From Chitinivorax sp. B (GTDB lineage: Bacteria > Pseudomonadota > Gammaproteobacteria > Burkholderiales > SCOH01): a stretch of 64,000 nucleotides of DNA. Made by a program: the position numbers and the translations under genes. The DNA lies in contig NZ_SCOH01000029.1 of the NCBI RefSeq assembly GCF_005503445.1, positions 1 through 64,000 on the forward strand, written 5' to 3'. Positions 1 to 8,975 of the stretch are shown here, one piece after another. Below the pieces are notes generated by a model. The model was given only the letters and a program-made list of their open reading frames with translations, had not been told where the DNA came from and ran no database searches. Position 1 is the first letter of the stretch. Each line of letters starts with the position of its first letter.

Positions 1-105
1 CATTGCTTCCAGAAGAAATCGACCAGCGGCATCGCCACGCCCAAGCCCGACATGGACTTGATCGAGGCCCGCTTGAAAGCGGTAGCCGCCCGTGAAAAGG
101 AGTAA
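1..105 (+). CDS. C-terminal end of a HigB/Gp49-like toxin (cut by window start)
   Basis: An open frame enters from the window edge and ends at a TAA (103-105). Its 34 residues end in a lysine/alanine-rich helix (LKAVAAREKE) preceded by a T-P-K-P-D-M segment. This resembles the C-terminus of the phage-derived Gp49-like / HigB family of RelE-fold mRNA interferases. The assignment rests mainly on the gene that follows: an XRE-type antitoxin starting 4 bases after the stop, with its Shine-Dalgarno sequence (aaggag) lying inside the last codons of this frame. That arrangement suits a toxin-first higBA operon. The catalytic part lies outside the window, so activity cannot be judged. Confidence 0.6.
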   Translation, partial: HCFQKKSTSGIATPKPDMDLIEARLKAVAAREKE

Positions 106-109
106 GGAT

Positions 110-451
110 ATGACCCCCGTAGAGATCATCGACGACATCGCCATCGAGCAAGGCAGCGCCAACCCTTATGCCGACCTGGGCCGGCCCGATGCCGACGAAA
201 TGCTGGTGAAGGCCGAACTGGCGCACCAGATCGCCCAGATCATCAAGAGCCGGCACCTAACCCAGCAACGTGCAGCCGAGCTGCTGGGCATGCCCCAGCC
301 TAAGCTCTCCGAAATGCTGCGCGGCAAGTTCCGGGGCATCAGCCAGGCCAAGATGATGGAATGCCTGAACCGACTGGGCCGCGACGTGGAAATCGTGGTG
401 AAGAAAGCCAGCCGACGCAGCTTGGGCCATACCCACGTGGTATTGGCCTGA
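110..451 (+). CDS. XRE-family antitoxin (HigA-like)
   Basis: A 113-residue DNA-binding protein with a helix-turn-helix at about residues 43-68 (LTQQRAAELLGMPQPKLSEM), typical of Cro/CI-type HigA antitoxins that bind the partner toxin and repress their own promoter. The ATG at 110 is preferred over an in-frame GTG at 92 because the sequence aaggag (97-102) is correctly spaced for it. It follows the HigB-like toxin with a 4-base gap. Base composition (about 60% G+C in the part I counted) is somewhat richer than the following DNA, compatible with acquisition as a mobile toxin-antitoxin cassette. Family assignment is fairly secure; the pairing is inferred from position. Confidence 0.8.
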   Translation: MTPVEIIDDIAIEQGSANPYADLGRPDADEMLVKAELAHQIAQIIKSRHLTQQRAAELLGMPQPKLSEMLRGKFRGISQAKMMECLNRLGRDVEIVVKKASRRSLGHTHVVLA

Positions 452-525
452 CGACCAAAACCCGCGTCAGGGGGTATCTCGGATAAACTGGCAGAAATGC
501 GGGGTGTGATCGGGCGGTAAAGTGC

Positions 526-1464
526 GTGGCTATTAGGTTTGGAGCGCATCGGTACGACAAGGTGCATCGGCGTGCTGTGATGTTACCAAACAAGGTGGAA
601 GCCGTCGCTACCGAATTCTTTCGTGGCAACGACCTGATCGGCGCCCAGATTGGTGAGGGAGCGGGCATTGTCTTTACCGATTGCCGTATCCATGGTGATG
701 GTTTTTCGCGTTACCTGTTGGCTGACATTCACATGGGGCCCAGACAAGCAGGACGAATGTTGCAACGACTGTTCGATATCGACACCTACCGCATGATGGC
801 CATGCTGGGCCTTCCGTTGGCCAAACAATTGTCACCAACCTTGCAAGCAGCTGATGCAGAACTCTCTGCATTGACCGATCAATTGGAAGATATTAGCCCG
901 AATGACGAACCTGCCTTGCTCGATCGACTGACAGAATTGGCAGCAAAGGTTGAACGCGCCCTATCAACTAGTGATTACCGGTTCTCTGCCTCACGCGCCT
1001 ACTATGGCATTGTGGAAAGACGAATTGGTGAATTGCGGGAAGGTCGTCTACCCGGCATGCAACCGTTTCGAGAATTCATGGAACGCCGGCTCGCACCGGC
1101 CATGCAAACTTGTGATTCGGTTGAACGACGCCAACGGATGCTGGCAGAACGTGTGAACCGCGCTGCATCACTACTGCGAACCCGTGTCGACATCACGCGA
1201 GAACAACAAAACCAGGCATTGCTGGCCTCAATGGATAAACGAGCGCAATTGCAACTACGTTTACAGGAGACTGTTGAAGGCCTGTCAATTGCAGCAATCA
1301 CATACTATGTGGTGGGGTTGGTTGGTTATCTGGTCAAGGGCGCCAAAGCCGCCGGTTGGCCAATTCACCCAGAACTGGTGACTGCACTGGCGATCCCGGT
1401 TACCGCATTAGGTGTCGCATTGGGTTTACGGCAAATGCGCAAAGCGCTGGCTGCCCACCACTGA
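526..1464 (+). pseudogene. DUF3422 membrane-anchored protein, N-terminally truncated
   Basis: From about residue 19 (nt 580) onward the frame matches my knowledge of DUF3422 proteins. The shared features are a TD-R-I-H-DGFSR block, a long helical region with the motif ETYRMMA-like (DTYRMMAMLGLPLA), LLRTRVDI-x2-EQQN, a TVEGLS block, and two C-terminal hydrophobic segments around GYLVKGAKAAGWPIHPE. Family members are usually about 420-430 residues with an N-terminal domain of about 110-130 residues, which is missing here. The GTG at 526 lacks a ribosome-binding site and its first 18 codons look unrelated to the family. The toxin-antitoxin module sits directly upstream, so an insertion or recombination that removed the 5' end is likely. 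A shortened but still expressed protein cannot be excluded. Confidence 0.6.
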
Positions 1465-1470
1465 AGCAAG

Positions 1471-1491
1471 CATGGGCTGTAACGGCCCATG
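1471..1491. terminator. Hairpin between converging genes
   Basis: CATGGGC (1471-1477) and GCCCATG (1485-1491) form a 7-bp stem with a 7-base loop, between the ends of the DUF3422 remnant and gabT. No U-run follows, so it is a weak or rho-assisted terminator at best. Confidence 0.35.
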
Positions 1492-1507
1492 TCAACTCAT
1501 GAGTGCA

Positions 1508-2791
1508 TCAGCCTGCCAGTTTATCCATCACTTTGGCCAATATACCCAAACCTTCTTCCACGAGCGCATCGGATGCCGTCAATGGCATCAGGAAACGAAT
1601 CACATTGGCGTAATTGCCGCAGGACAATAGAATCAACCCTTCCTTTGCCGCAACTTGCACCAACTCGCGAGTCAGATCGGCATCCGGCTGATGGGCATCG
1701 CCGTTTTTCACCAGCTCGATCGCAACCATTGCCCCCTTGCCGCGCACCTCACCGATACATTGCGGATACTTGCTCTGCAAGACGCTCAAATGCTTGATCA
1801 TCAACGCCCCCAACTCACGTGAGCGTTGTACCAGGCCTTCTTCTTCCATCACCTTCAACACAGCCAATGCAGCTGCGATAGCCACGGGTGAACCCGCATA
1901 GGTACCACCCAAACCGCCCTGAGCTGGGGCATCCATCAATACAGCACGCCCCACCACAGCAGCCAGTGGATAGCCCCCCGCCATGGATTTCGCCATGGTC
2001 ATCAAGTCCGCCTCGACATTGTATTGCTCCATGGCAAACATCGTGCCTGTGCGGGCAAAGCCAGTCTGGATCTCATCGGCAATCAGCAGAATGCCATGCA
2101 GATCACACAGCTGGCGTAATGCACGCATCAATTCTGGCGGGGCAGCATAAAAACCGCCTTCACCTTGTACTGGTTCCAGAATGAATGCAGCGACACGGTT
2201 TGGCTCAATAGTGCATTTGAACAGGTTGTGGATCGCCTGCAATGCTGTATCAACGGATACACCGTGGTAGGCCACCGGATAAGGTACATGAAAGATTTCA
2301 GCCGGAAACGGGCCAAAGCCAGCTTTATAAGGCACCACTTTGCCAGTCAGCCCCATAGCATAATGGGTGCGGCCATGAAAACCGCCAGTGAACGCAATCA
2401 CACCACTACGGCCAGTGGCAACTCGAGCGATCTTGATCGCGTTTTCGACTGCTTCCGCCCCTGTTGACACAAAAAAGGCTTTCTTCTCACCGCTGATCGG
2501 TACCAATTGGCACAGCTTCTCGGCCAATTCAACGGCAGATTCATAGGGATTGACCATCAAGCAGGTATGGCTGAAGCGCTCAATTTGCGCGTTCACCGCA
2601 GCCGTGATGGTCGGGTGGGTATGGCCAGTATTCAGCACAGCAATGCCACCAGCAAAATCGATATATCGCTTGCCCTCCACATCCCACATCTCTGCGTTTT
2701 GAGCGCGTTCGATATAGATAGGATGAAGCGCCCCCATGCCGCGCGGAAACACCGCGCTACGCCGTTGATGTAGCTCTGCATTGCTTGCCAT
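1508..2791 (-). CDS. gabT: 4-aminobutyrate aminotransferase
   Basis: A 427-residue class III, PLP-dependent transaminase that converts GABA and 2-oxoglutarate to succinate semialdehyde and glutamate in the cytoplasm. Visible landmarks are the cofactor phosphate-binding STGAEAVENAIKIAR segment (about 109-123), FHGRTH (138-143), the LLIADEIQTG motif with the PLP-ring Asp (D239), and the Schiff-base lysine K268 in TMAKSMAGGYP. The length is normal for GabT. It lies downstream of gabD and a second transaminase on the same strand, and gabD supplies the next step. A gap of 226 bases separates it from gabD, so it could have its own promoter. GabT is the best reading; a broader omega-amino acid substrate range is possible. 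Confidence 0.9.
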   Translation of the reverse strand: MASNAELHQRRSAVFPRGMGALHPIYIERAQNAEMWDVEGKRYIDFAGGIAVLNTGHTHPTITAAVNAQIERFSHTCLMVNPYESAVELAEKLCQLVPISGEKKAFFVSTGAEAVENAIKIARVATGRSGVIAFTGGFHGRTHYAMGLTGKVVPYKAGFGPFPAEIFHVPYPVAYHGVSVDTALQAIHNLFKCTIEPNRVAAFILEPVQGEGGFYAAPPELMRALRQLCDLHGILLIADEIQTGFARTGTMFAMEQYNVEADLMTMAKSMAGGYPLAAVVGRAVLMDAPAQGGLGGTYAGSPVAIAAALAVLKVMEEEGLVQRSRELGALMIKHLSVLQSKYPQCIGEVRGKGAMVAIELVKNGDAHQPDADLTRELVQVAAKEGLILLSCGNYANVIRFLMPLTASDALVEEGLGILAKVMDKLAG

Positions 2792-3017
2792 ATGCTGACT
2801 TCCTGCCTAGATAAGGTTGAACACCGGTCCACTATCTGTCGGTTGCATGCATCACAATCCACAGATGACGCGGACTAAAGCCTAATTCATCAATGTAGTG
2901 CTTAAACAGGCACACGGCCTGCCTAAATCTGACAGTCTGTTGTACCGGTCAATTGGGCGAAACATGGTGGCCGGCCATTACCCCGGTGAGTAGTGCAATC
3001 CGCCCTGTGGATTGAAC

Positions 3018-4475
3018 CTAGCCTCCGATTCCGTCAATGCAGATATATTTCACTTCAACGTATTCATCGATGCCATATTTCGAGCCTTCACGGCCAATGC
3101 CGGACTCCTTCACCCCGCCAAACGGCGCGACCTCGGTCGAGATCAGGCCGCTGTTGACACCGACCATGCCATACTCCAACGCTTCAGCCACCCGGAACAC
3201 CCTGCCAATGTCACGGGTATAGAAATAGCAGGCAAGGCCAAACTCTGTATCGTTCGCCATATGAATGGCTTCCACCTCGGTTTTGAAGCGGAATACCGGA
3301 GCCAGCGGACCAAATGTTTCTTCTTTCGCCACCCGCATGGCTGGCGTCACATCGGCAATCAATGTTGGCTCGAAGAAGCTTCCGCCAAGACTGTGCCGTT
3401 TGCCACCAGCCACCAGACGCCCCCCTTTGGCAAGCGCATCGGCAATATGCTCTTCCACTTTGGCAACTGCATTCATGTCGATCAACGGCCCTTGATTGAC
3501 CCCATCGTCAGCACCATTGCCCACCTTCAGTTTGGCAACAGCTGCAGTCAACCTGGCCAAGAACGCCTCGTAGACCCCATCCTGCACTAGCAGGCGGTTT
3601 GCACATACACAAGTCTGGCCGCTATTGCGGTATTTGGAGGCCATTGCCCCCGCCACTGCGGCATCCAGATCTGCATCGTCAAACACGATGAACGGCGCAT
3701 TCCCACCCAGCTCCAGCGATACCTTTTTCATGGTCCCGGCGCATTGCGCCATCAACTTCTTCCCAACCTCCGTTGAACCCGTGAAGCTGAGTTTGCGCAC
3801 GGCAGGGTTACCCGTCAGTTCGGCACCAATGACCGTGGACGACCCTGTCACTACATTGAACACCCCTTTGGGAACGCCAGCACGGTGCGCCAGCTCCGCC
3901 AATGCCAAGGCAGAATACGGCGTTTGTGTAGCGGGCTTGACGATGATGGTGCAACCGGCAGCCAAGGCTGGTCCCGCCTTGCGGGTGATCATGGCGTTCG
4001 GGAAATTCCATGGCGTAATCGCCGCGCACACGCCAATCGGCTCCTTGGTGACCAACAGCCGGCGGCCTGGAGTTGGGGTGGGGATCATGTCGCCATACAA
4101 GCGCTTGGCCTCTTCGGCAAACCATTCGATGAAGCTGGCACCATAGGCAATTTCGCCCCGGCTTTCCGTTAACGACTTACCCTGCTCAGCAGTCAGCAAC
4201 TGAGCCAGATCTTCCTGATTGGCCATCATCAGCTCATACCAGCGGCGCAGCACCACAGCACGTTCCTTCGCTGTTTTGACCCGCCAACCGGCCTGCGCAG
4301 CATGTGCCGCTGCAATCGCACGCTGGGTATCAGCTGCTGTCATACTGGGGATGGTACCCAGTTGCACGCCCGTGGCAGGGTTGGTGACGGCAATGGTGTT
4401 GTGGTCGCTGGCATCACACCATTCGCCATCGATATAGCACTGCTGACGCAGCAGCGTCGGGTCTTTGAGTTGCAT
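3018..4475 (-). CDS. gabD: Succinate-semialdehyde dehydrogenase (NAD(P)+)
   Basis: A 485-residue aldehyde dehydrogenase that oxidises succinate semialdehyde to succinate, completing GABA degradation into the TCA cycle. The NAD(P)-binding TPWNFPNAMITRK region is at about 154-166, FTGSTEVGK at 231-239, the general base glutamate is E255 in SLELGGNAPF, and the catalytic thiol is C289 in RNSGQTCVCANR. The two adjacent cysteines (C289, C291) are typical of the GabD subfamily. It follows the preceding transaminase gene by 13 bases, so the two are almost certainly cotranscribed. Its neighbour gabT provides the substrate. Confidence 0.92.
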   Translation of the reverse strand: MQLKDPTLLRQQCYIDGEWCDASDHNTIAVTNPATGVQLGTIPSMTAADTQRAIAAAHAAQAGWRVKTAKERAVVLRRWYELMMANQEDLAQLLTAEQGKSLTESRGEIAYGASFIEWFAEEAKRLYGDMIPTPTPGRRLLVTKEPIGVCAAITPWNFPNAMITRKAGPALAAGCTIIVKPATQTPYSALALAELAHRAGVPKGVFNVVTGSSTVIGAELTGNPAVRKLSFTGSTEVGKKLMAQCAGTMKKVSLELGGNAPFIVFDDADLDAAVAGAMASKYRNSGQTCVCANRLLVQDGVYEAFLARLTAAVAKLKVGNGADDGVNQGPLIDMNAVAKVEEHIADALAKGGRLVAGGKRHSLGGSFFEPTLIADVTPAMRVAKEETFGPLAPVFRFKTEVEAIHMANDTEFGLACYFYTRDIGRVFRVAEALEYGMVGVNSGLISTEVAPFGGVKESGIGREGSKYGIDEYVEVKYICIDGIGG

Positions 4476-4488
4476 CAGGCTTTCCTCG

Positions 4489-5853
4489 TCAAATCAGTTC
4501 ATTGACACAGGCCGTGAAATGCTCGACCAGTCGGTCGACATCGGCAACTGTGGTATCCGGGCACACCAGCATCATGTTGTGAAATGGCGTAATCAGCACA
4601 CCCCGGTTCAGCAAATATAAGTGAAGAACATGTTCCAACTCACTATCCAAAATGGCATCCGCCTCTGTTCCGTTCCGCGGTGCGGTTGGCGCAAACTGGA
4701 ACTCCGTCCGCGCGCCAACCTGCGTCACACACCACGGCACGCCAGTCGAGGCAATGGCATTGCATAATCCGGCCGCCAATCGTTCAGCTAGGTTAAACAT
4801 GTGTTGGTAAGCATCGGCGGTCATCACATACTCAAGATTGGCGCGAATTGCCGCCATCGCCAGCATATTGGCTGTCAGCGTGGTACCAATCCCTGAGTGA
4901 CCGGGTGGCGCATCATGCTTGGCTTGGCGCATACGGCCTGCCACTTCGGCGGTAAAGCCATACACGGCACACGGTATGCCGCCGCCAATCGGTTTGCCCA
5001 ATACAAAAAGATCTGGCGACAGACCGTGTGCTTGACTGTATCCACTTGGGCCGGTTGAGATAGTGTGGGTTTCGTCGATCACCAGTAGTGCACCATATTG
5101 ACGGATCAATGCCTGAGCCGTCTGCCAGAAGTCTGAATCGGGTAGCACCATGCCAATATTGGTCAAAGCAGGTTCTGCCAACACACAGGCAACATCACCT
5201 TGCTGCAAGGCAGCTTCCAGCCCTGCCAGGTCATTGAACTCGACCACCACGGTATGTTGGGTCAGATCATAGGCCTGCCCTAACAAACTGCCACGTTGCA
5301 CTGGCCGACCGGCAACCAGATCAACAAAAACATCATCCACCGTGCCATGGTAACAACCGTTGAATACCAATATCTTGGATCGCCCGGTAATGGCACGCGC
5401 CCATCGAATCACAAAGCGATTGGCATCAGTGGCTGTCATGGCAAACTGCCAGAAAGGCAAGCCGAAACGTTCTGCCAACAGCTCTCCGACGATGGCTGCA
5501 TCTTCCGATGGCAGCATGGTCGTGAAACCTCTGGCTGTTTGTGCCGCCACTGCGGCAGCCACCGGGGCTGGTGCATGACCAAACATGGCGCCGGTATCGC
5601 CAAGGCAAAAGTCAACGTATTCATGACCGTCAACGTCATTAAACCGTGCACCTTTGGCAAAATCGACAAACAATGAAAAAGGCGTTGACCAATCGATCAT
5701 CCAATGCAATGGCACACCATACAGCAAATGCTGATCGGCCCGACGGGATAAGGCCAGCGACTGCGGATGATAGGCAGCGAAAAAGGCTCGTTCTCGACTT
5801 GCCAGCTGCTGGGCCTTTGCCCAGTTCAACCCCTGGCGGGTGGGGTGCTGCAT
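4489..5853 (-). CDS. Class III aminotransferase of unassigned substrate
   Basis: A 454-residue PLP enzyme of the class III fold. The residues expected for cofactor binding are present: a TATDANRFVIRWARA segment near 140-154 instead of the usual S-G-[ST]-E-A, the pyridine-N Asp D260 in LLVIDETHT, and the Schiff-base lysine K287 in FVLGKPIGGG. The LGKPIGGGIP context and the N-terminal layout recall glutamate-1-semialdehyde aminomutase-like proteins, but hemL does not fit the neighbourhood. It is first in a likely operon with gabD (13-base gap) and then gabT, so an amino group transfer feeding an omega-amino acid or polyamine route is plausible. The substrate cannot be read from the sequence. 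Confidence 0.8.
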   Translation of the reverse strand: MQHPTRQGLNWAKAQQLASRERAFFAAYHPQSLALSRRADQHLLYGVPLHWMIDWSTPFSLFVDFAKGARFNDVDGHEYVDFCLGDTGAMFGHAPAPVAAAVAAQTARGFTTMLPSEDAAIVGELLAERFGLPFWQFAMTATDANRFVIRWARAITGRSKILVFNGCYHGTVDDVFVDLVAGRPVQRGSLLGQAYDLTQHTVVVEFNDLAGLEAALQQGDVACVLAEPALTNIGMVLPDSDFWQTAQALIRQYGALLVIDETHTISTGPSGYSQAHGLSPDLFVLGKPIGGGIPCAVYGFTAEVAGRMRQAKHDAPPGHSGIGTTLTANMLAMAAIRANLEYVMTADAYQHMFNLAERLAAGLCNAIASTGVPWCVTQVGARTEFQFAPTAPRNGTEADAILDSELEHVLHLYLLNRGVLITPFHNMMLVCPDTTVADVDRLVEHFTACVNELI

Positions 5854-5886
5854 GGTGGGCCTCCGTCGCGATGGTTGACCGCTTTG

Positions 5887-5911
5887 AACACCAATGGTTG
5901 ATCAAGGTGTT
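5887..5911. promoter_or_regulatory. Possible operator in the divergent promoter region
   Basis: AACACC (5887-5892) and GGTGTT (5906-5911) form an inverted repeat enclosing the palindrome TTGATCAA (5898-5905). A further AACACC lies at 5954-5959. The site is between the transaminase gene and the divergent amidotransferase gene, where a regulator would be expected. The assignment is positional only. Confidence 0.3.
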
Positions 5912-5985
5912 TAAAATATGCACATAATACTGCCAATAATGGTGAATATTTTCAACACCCTTTTTTGCATGGATCATTTACACGC

Positions 5986-6696
5986 ATGAAACCCATTCTG
6001 ATCACGCAGCACATTCCTGCTGATGGCCCAGCTCACTTTACGGATTACCTGACCCGGCACCATATCCCGTTTGAACTCTGCCGCATCTATGCTGGTGACG
6101 ACATCCCGGCCAATGTCAACGCCTACGCTGGGCTGTCGATTCTGGGTGGGCCAATGAGCGTCAATGACGAGCTGCCCTGGATTGCCCTGGAACTTACGCT
6201 AATTCAGGATGCGTTGGCTCGACAGGTTCCGGTCATCGGCCACTGCCTGGGCGGTCAGTTGTTATCCAAAGCACTCGGTGGCCATATCACTACCTCCCCC
6301 TATCCGGAAATCGGTTGGTCCGATATTCGCCCCGCCAACCCTGCGATTACTCGTGAATGGTTTGCCGGTGCCAATCCTGCACGGTTGTTTCAGTGGCATG
6401 GCGAAACCTTCAGCCTGCCCACCGATGCTGAATTGATTGCCATTGGTCGCTACTGCCCCAATCAGGCCTACCTGGTGGATGGGCGTCATCTGGGTATGCA
6501 GTTTCATTGTGAAGTGGATGAAACCAAGATTCTGAATTGGATCGACACCTGCCAAACCGATATTGCGACCGCCTCTCACTCCCCAGCAGTGCAATCCAGT
6601 GACGACATCCGGGCATCATTGCCCACGGCACTGCCTGTCAGCAAACAATTGGCGGACGCGATTTATGATCGATGGCTGCAAGGTATCAACCGTTAA
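5986..6696 (+). CDS. Type 1 glutamine amidotransferase
   Basis: A 236-residue class I GATase-fold protein, expected to hydrolyse glutamine (or a gamma-glutamyl substrate) to release ammonia. The nucleophile elbow GHCLGGQ carries Cys87, and the downstream QFHCEVD supplies the His-Glu pair of the triad. The oxyanion-type LGGPMSVND loop is at 53-61. The ATG at 5986 is chosen over an upstream in-frame TTG (5965) because homology to the family begins at MKPILITQH. It stands alone on the plus strand, divergent from the transaminase-gabD-gabT set, so it may act in nitrogen or polyamine catabolism, but that link is inference. It is not a PuuD-type C26 hydrolase by its motifs. Confidence 0.8.
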   Translation: MKPILITQHIPADGPAHFTDYLTRHHIPFELCRIYAGDDIPANVNAYAGLSILGGPMSVNDELPWIALELTLIQDALARQVPVIGHCLGGQLLSKALGGHITTSPYPEIGWSDIRPANPAITREWFAGANPARLFQWHGETFSLPTDAELIAIGRYCPNQAYLVDGRHLGMQFHCEVDETKILNWIDTCQTDIATASHSPAVQSSDDIRASLPTALPVSKQLADAIYDRWLQGINR

Positions 6697-6735
6697 GCGT
6701 GGCAAACAAAAACTCTGATGATGCGCTGTGCCACC

Positions 6736-6760
6736 TCGCCGCATCTCTTGCATGCGGCGA
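6736..6760 (+). terminator. Stem-loop after the amidotransferase gene
   Basis: TCGCCGCAT (6736-6744) pairs perfectly with ATGCGGCGA (6752-6760) across a 7-base loop, 40 bases after the stop codon. It is G+C-rich but not followed by a T-run, so it may be a rho-dependent or mRNA-stabilising hairpin. Confidence 0.45.
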
Positions 6761-6820
6761 TAGTACACTTGGCCTCAGTCTGGCCTTCTTGGTCCTGTTG
6801 CTCAAAAGACGTTGAACAGG

Positions 6821-6885
6821 TGAGGATGCTGAGCAGCACATACACCCTGATCCTGGCCGCATGCTAAGACATTGAACAGGTTCTT
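6821..6885 (+). repeat. Dispersed intergenic repeat, short degenerate copy (copy A)
   Basis: These 65 bases align without gaps to the right half of the repeat found at 13659-13802 (inverted) and 22203-22345. Shared blocks include GAGGATGCTGAGCAGCACA and the end block ATTGAACAGGTTCT. The left half is missing or diverged, although GTTGAACAGG just upstream (6811-6820) resembles the terminal repeat. It probably represents a decayed or internally deleted member. Confidence 0.7.
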
Positions 6886-7253
6886 AAGGCACGCTAAGCG
6901 CGGTTAATCCTGCCCGAAGCCACCATTCCAGGCCATGGCAGCCTGCCACAATGATGGCGGTCAACCACTTCCACCTACCATCCCCGTTGCCACTCGTCGG
7001 CCATCATCGCCGTGACTGCATAAATCCGTAACCAACAACATACACACGGGACACAGATAGCCTATAAAAAATTCAGGTCACGCGCTCAGGGCAACGTACG
7101 GCCTGAAGTTCATTAGCGACATCTGCCCGTTTTTCCACCCATGCCTTGTTGCCTTGGCTCACCAGACCATTCGCCGGCAATAGGCAGATAGCGTGTAGAG
7201 CCTGTTTTACGTCGGCTGGGCACGATATCCATAACAACAAGCAGAGGCTTTGT

Positions 7254-8873
7254 ATGAAACTCTCGACACGACTGGCGATCATGGTAACGGGTACCATCAT
7301 TGGCTTGGTAACGATCACCATGATCGCGTTGACCACCGTCAAACACACCATGCAGCAAGAACGCGAAATGCAGATCAGCACTTTGCTTCGCCTTGCACAT
7401 CAGATGGTTAGCCATTATCAGGAGCTGGAACAATCCGGTAAATTGCCCAAGGAGGAAGCCCAAACCAAGGCCAAAGAAGCCTTGACCCATCTACGCCACG
7501 AGAATGACTATTTCTTCGTCAGAGGCATGGATGACATGATGCACGTGCATCCCGATCCCAAACGTGTTGGCACCATCGACCCGGGTGCCAAGTTACCAGA
7601 CGGCCGTACCAGCGGTCAGGCTTATCGCGACGCACTGGCTACCAAAAACATCGCCTTCGTTAACACCTTCGTTGCCCGCCCCGGCTCGGCAGACAAGGAA
7701 ACCAAATTGCCCAAACTCAATGGCGTGATCAAGTTCGAACCCTGGGGCTGGATGATCGGCATCGGCTTTTTTACCGATGACATTGATTCCGCCTATTGGC
7801 GCTATGCCACCAGTTTCATGTTGATCGGCATCCTGATTGTTGTGGTAGTGGTCCTGCTTGCCTTCAGCATGTCACGGCGGATATACAGCTTGCTGGGTGG
7901 AGAGCCCGGCTATGCCGCTGAAGTCGCCGTGGCCATCGCCAACGGCGATCTGGCCCGAAAAGTGGCCAGCAACCAGGCTCGTGACAGCCTGCTGGCATCA
8001 ATCGCGCGGATGCAGACCAGTTTGCGCAGCATGATCGAAGGCATCCAGCAAGGTGCCAATGCACTGGGGACATCCGCCGCCAATTTAGCGGAACAGATGG
8101 TACACATCAATGATGCGGCCCATAACTCGTCAGATGCCACGACCTCCACTGCGGCTGCAGTGCAAGAGATGACATCCAGCGTCGAGCAGATCTCCCACAG
8201 CGCACGCGAAACCGAGCGCAATTCCGAACGTTCAACCGAACTGGCGGCCAACGGTGAAAAACTGGTCAGTCAGGCCTCCAATGAAATCCAGCGCGTCTCC
8301 AGCCAAATCGACTCTGCCTCTCAACAGATCCATGGTTTGATGGAGCGCTCCCGCGAAATTGGTGGTATCGCTGCCGTCATCAAGGAAATTGCCGATCAGA
8401 CCAACCTACTCGCACTGAACGCTGCCATCGAAGCAGCACGAGCCGGAGAACAAGGCCGTGGCTTCGCTGTGGTTGCAGATGAAGTACGAAAACTGGCCGA
8501 ACGTACCGGCAGCGCCACTGAACAAATCACTGGCATGATCCAGGGAATTCAGAACGATACACAATCCGTTGTTGCCAGTATGCAAGCAGTCACACCGCAA
8601 GTCGCCAAAGGGGTTGCCATGGCGGAGCAAGCTGCCGATTCACTGCGCGAAATCAGTAATGGTGCTCGCGATACGCTTGAAAAAATCCGCAGTGTCGCAC
8701 ATGCCACCTCTGAGCAAAGTCTGGCCAGCAACAGCATCGCCAGCAACATCGATCGCATCGCCGCCATGGTCGAATCCGCGGCGGAATCGGTGCGCCAAGC
8801 CAACCAGACGGTCAGATCGCTGGAGCAGCTATCCGTTGACTTGCGGCAATCGGTATCGCAATTCAAGCTGTAA
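7254..8873 (+). CDS. Methyl-accepting chemotaxis protein with a Cache sensor
   Basis: A 540-residue transmembrane chemoreceptor. Order of parts: N-terminal membrane helix (about 8-28), periplasmic single-Cache domain (about 35-180, with the [12 protein letters not shown] and [10 protein letters not shown] blocks typical of sCache_2), second membrane helix (about 186-208), HAMP, then a long coiled-coil signalling domain whose conserved tip reads [20 protein letters not shown]. The start at 7254 has an agagg ribosome-binding site; an in-frame ATG at 7146 lacks one and adds a non-family leader. There is no C-terminal NWETF-like pentapeptide, so adaptation enzymes probably reach it indirectly. 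No che genes are nearby. sCache_2 receptors often sense small organic acids; the ligand here is unknown. Confidence 0.92.
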   Translation: MKLSTRLAIMVTGTIIGLVTITMIALTTVKHTMQQEREMQISTLLRLAHQMVSHYQELEQSGKLPKEEAQTKAKEALTHLRHENDYFFVRGMDDMMHVHPDPKRVGTIDPGAKLPDGRTSGQAYRDALATKNIAFVNTFVARPGSADKETKLPKLNGVIKFEPWGWMIGIGFFTDDIDSAYWRYATSFMLIGILIVVVVVLLAFSMSRRIYSLLGGEPGYAAEVAVAIANGDLARKVASNQARDSLLASIARMQTSLRSMIEGIQQGANALGTSAANLAEQMVHINDAAHNSSDATTSTAAAVQEMTSSVEQISHSARETERNSERSTELAANGEKLVSQASNEIQRVSSQIDSASQQIHGLMERSREIGGIAAVIKEIADQTNLLALNAAIEAARAGEQGRGFAVVADEVRKLAERTGSATEQITGMIQGIQNDTQSVVASMQAVTPQVAKGVAMAEQAADSLREISNGARDTLEKIRSVAHATSEQSLASNSIASNIDRIAAMVESAAESVRQANQTVRSLEQLSVDLRQSVSQFKL

Positions 8874-8890
8874 GTGGAACTGGTTGGAAA

Positions 8891-8915
8891 CGGGGCAGCC
8901 ATTGCCCCGTTTTTC
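8891..8915 (+). terminator. Rho-independent terminator of the chemoreceptor gene
   Basis: CGGGGCA (8891-8897) and TGCCCCG (8903-8909) form a perfect 7-bp stem with a 5-base loop followed by TTTTTC. It lies inside the upstream extension of the next open frame, which argues for that gene starting at 8976 rather than 8874. Confidence 0.9.
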
Positions 8916-8975
8916 TTTGCAGGCCTGCGTCATGGCATGGCAAGCTATCACCTTCAGGTCATCCCGGATTACCTA

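Larger units (their letters stand above)
6697..7253. other. Long intergenic region
   Basis: 557 bases without a credible gene. It holds a 9-bp stem-loop just after the amidotransferase gene and one degenerate copy of the dispersed repeat described at 13659 and 22203. The remainder (about 6890-7250) is unremarkable. I saw no clear chemotaxis-type sigma-28 promoter upstream of the receptor gene. Confidence 0.6.
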
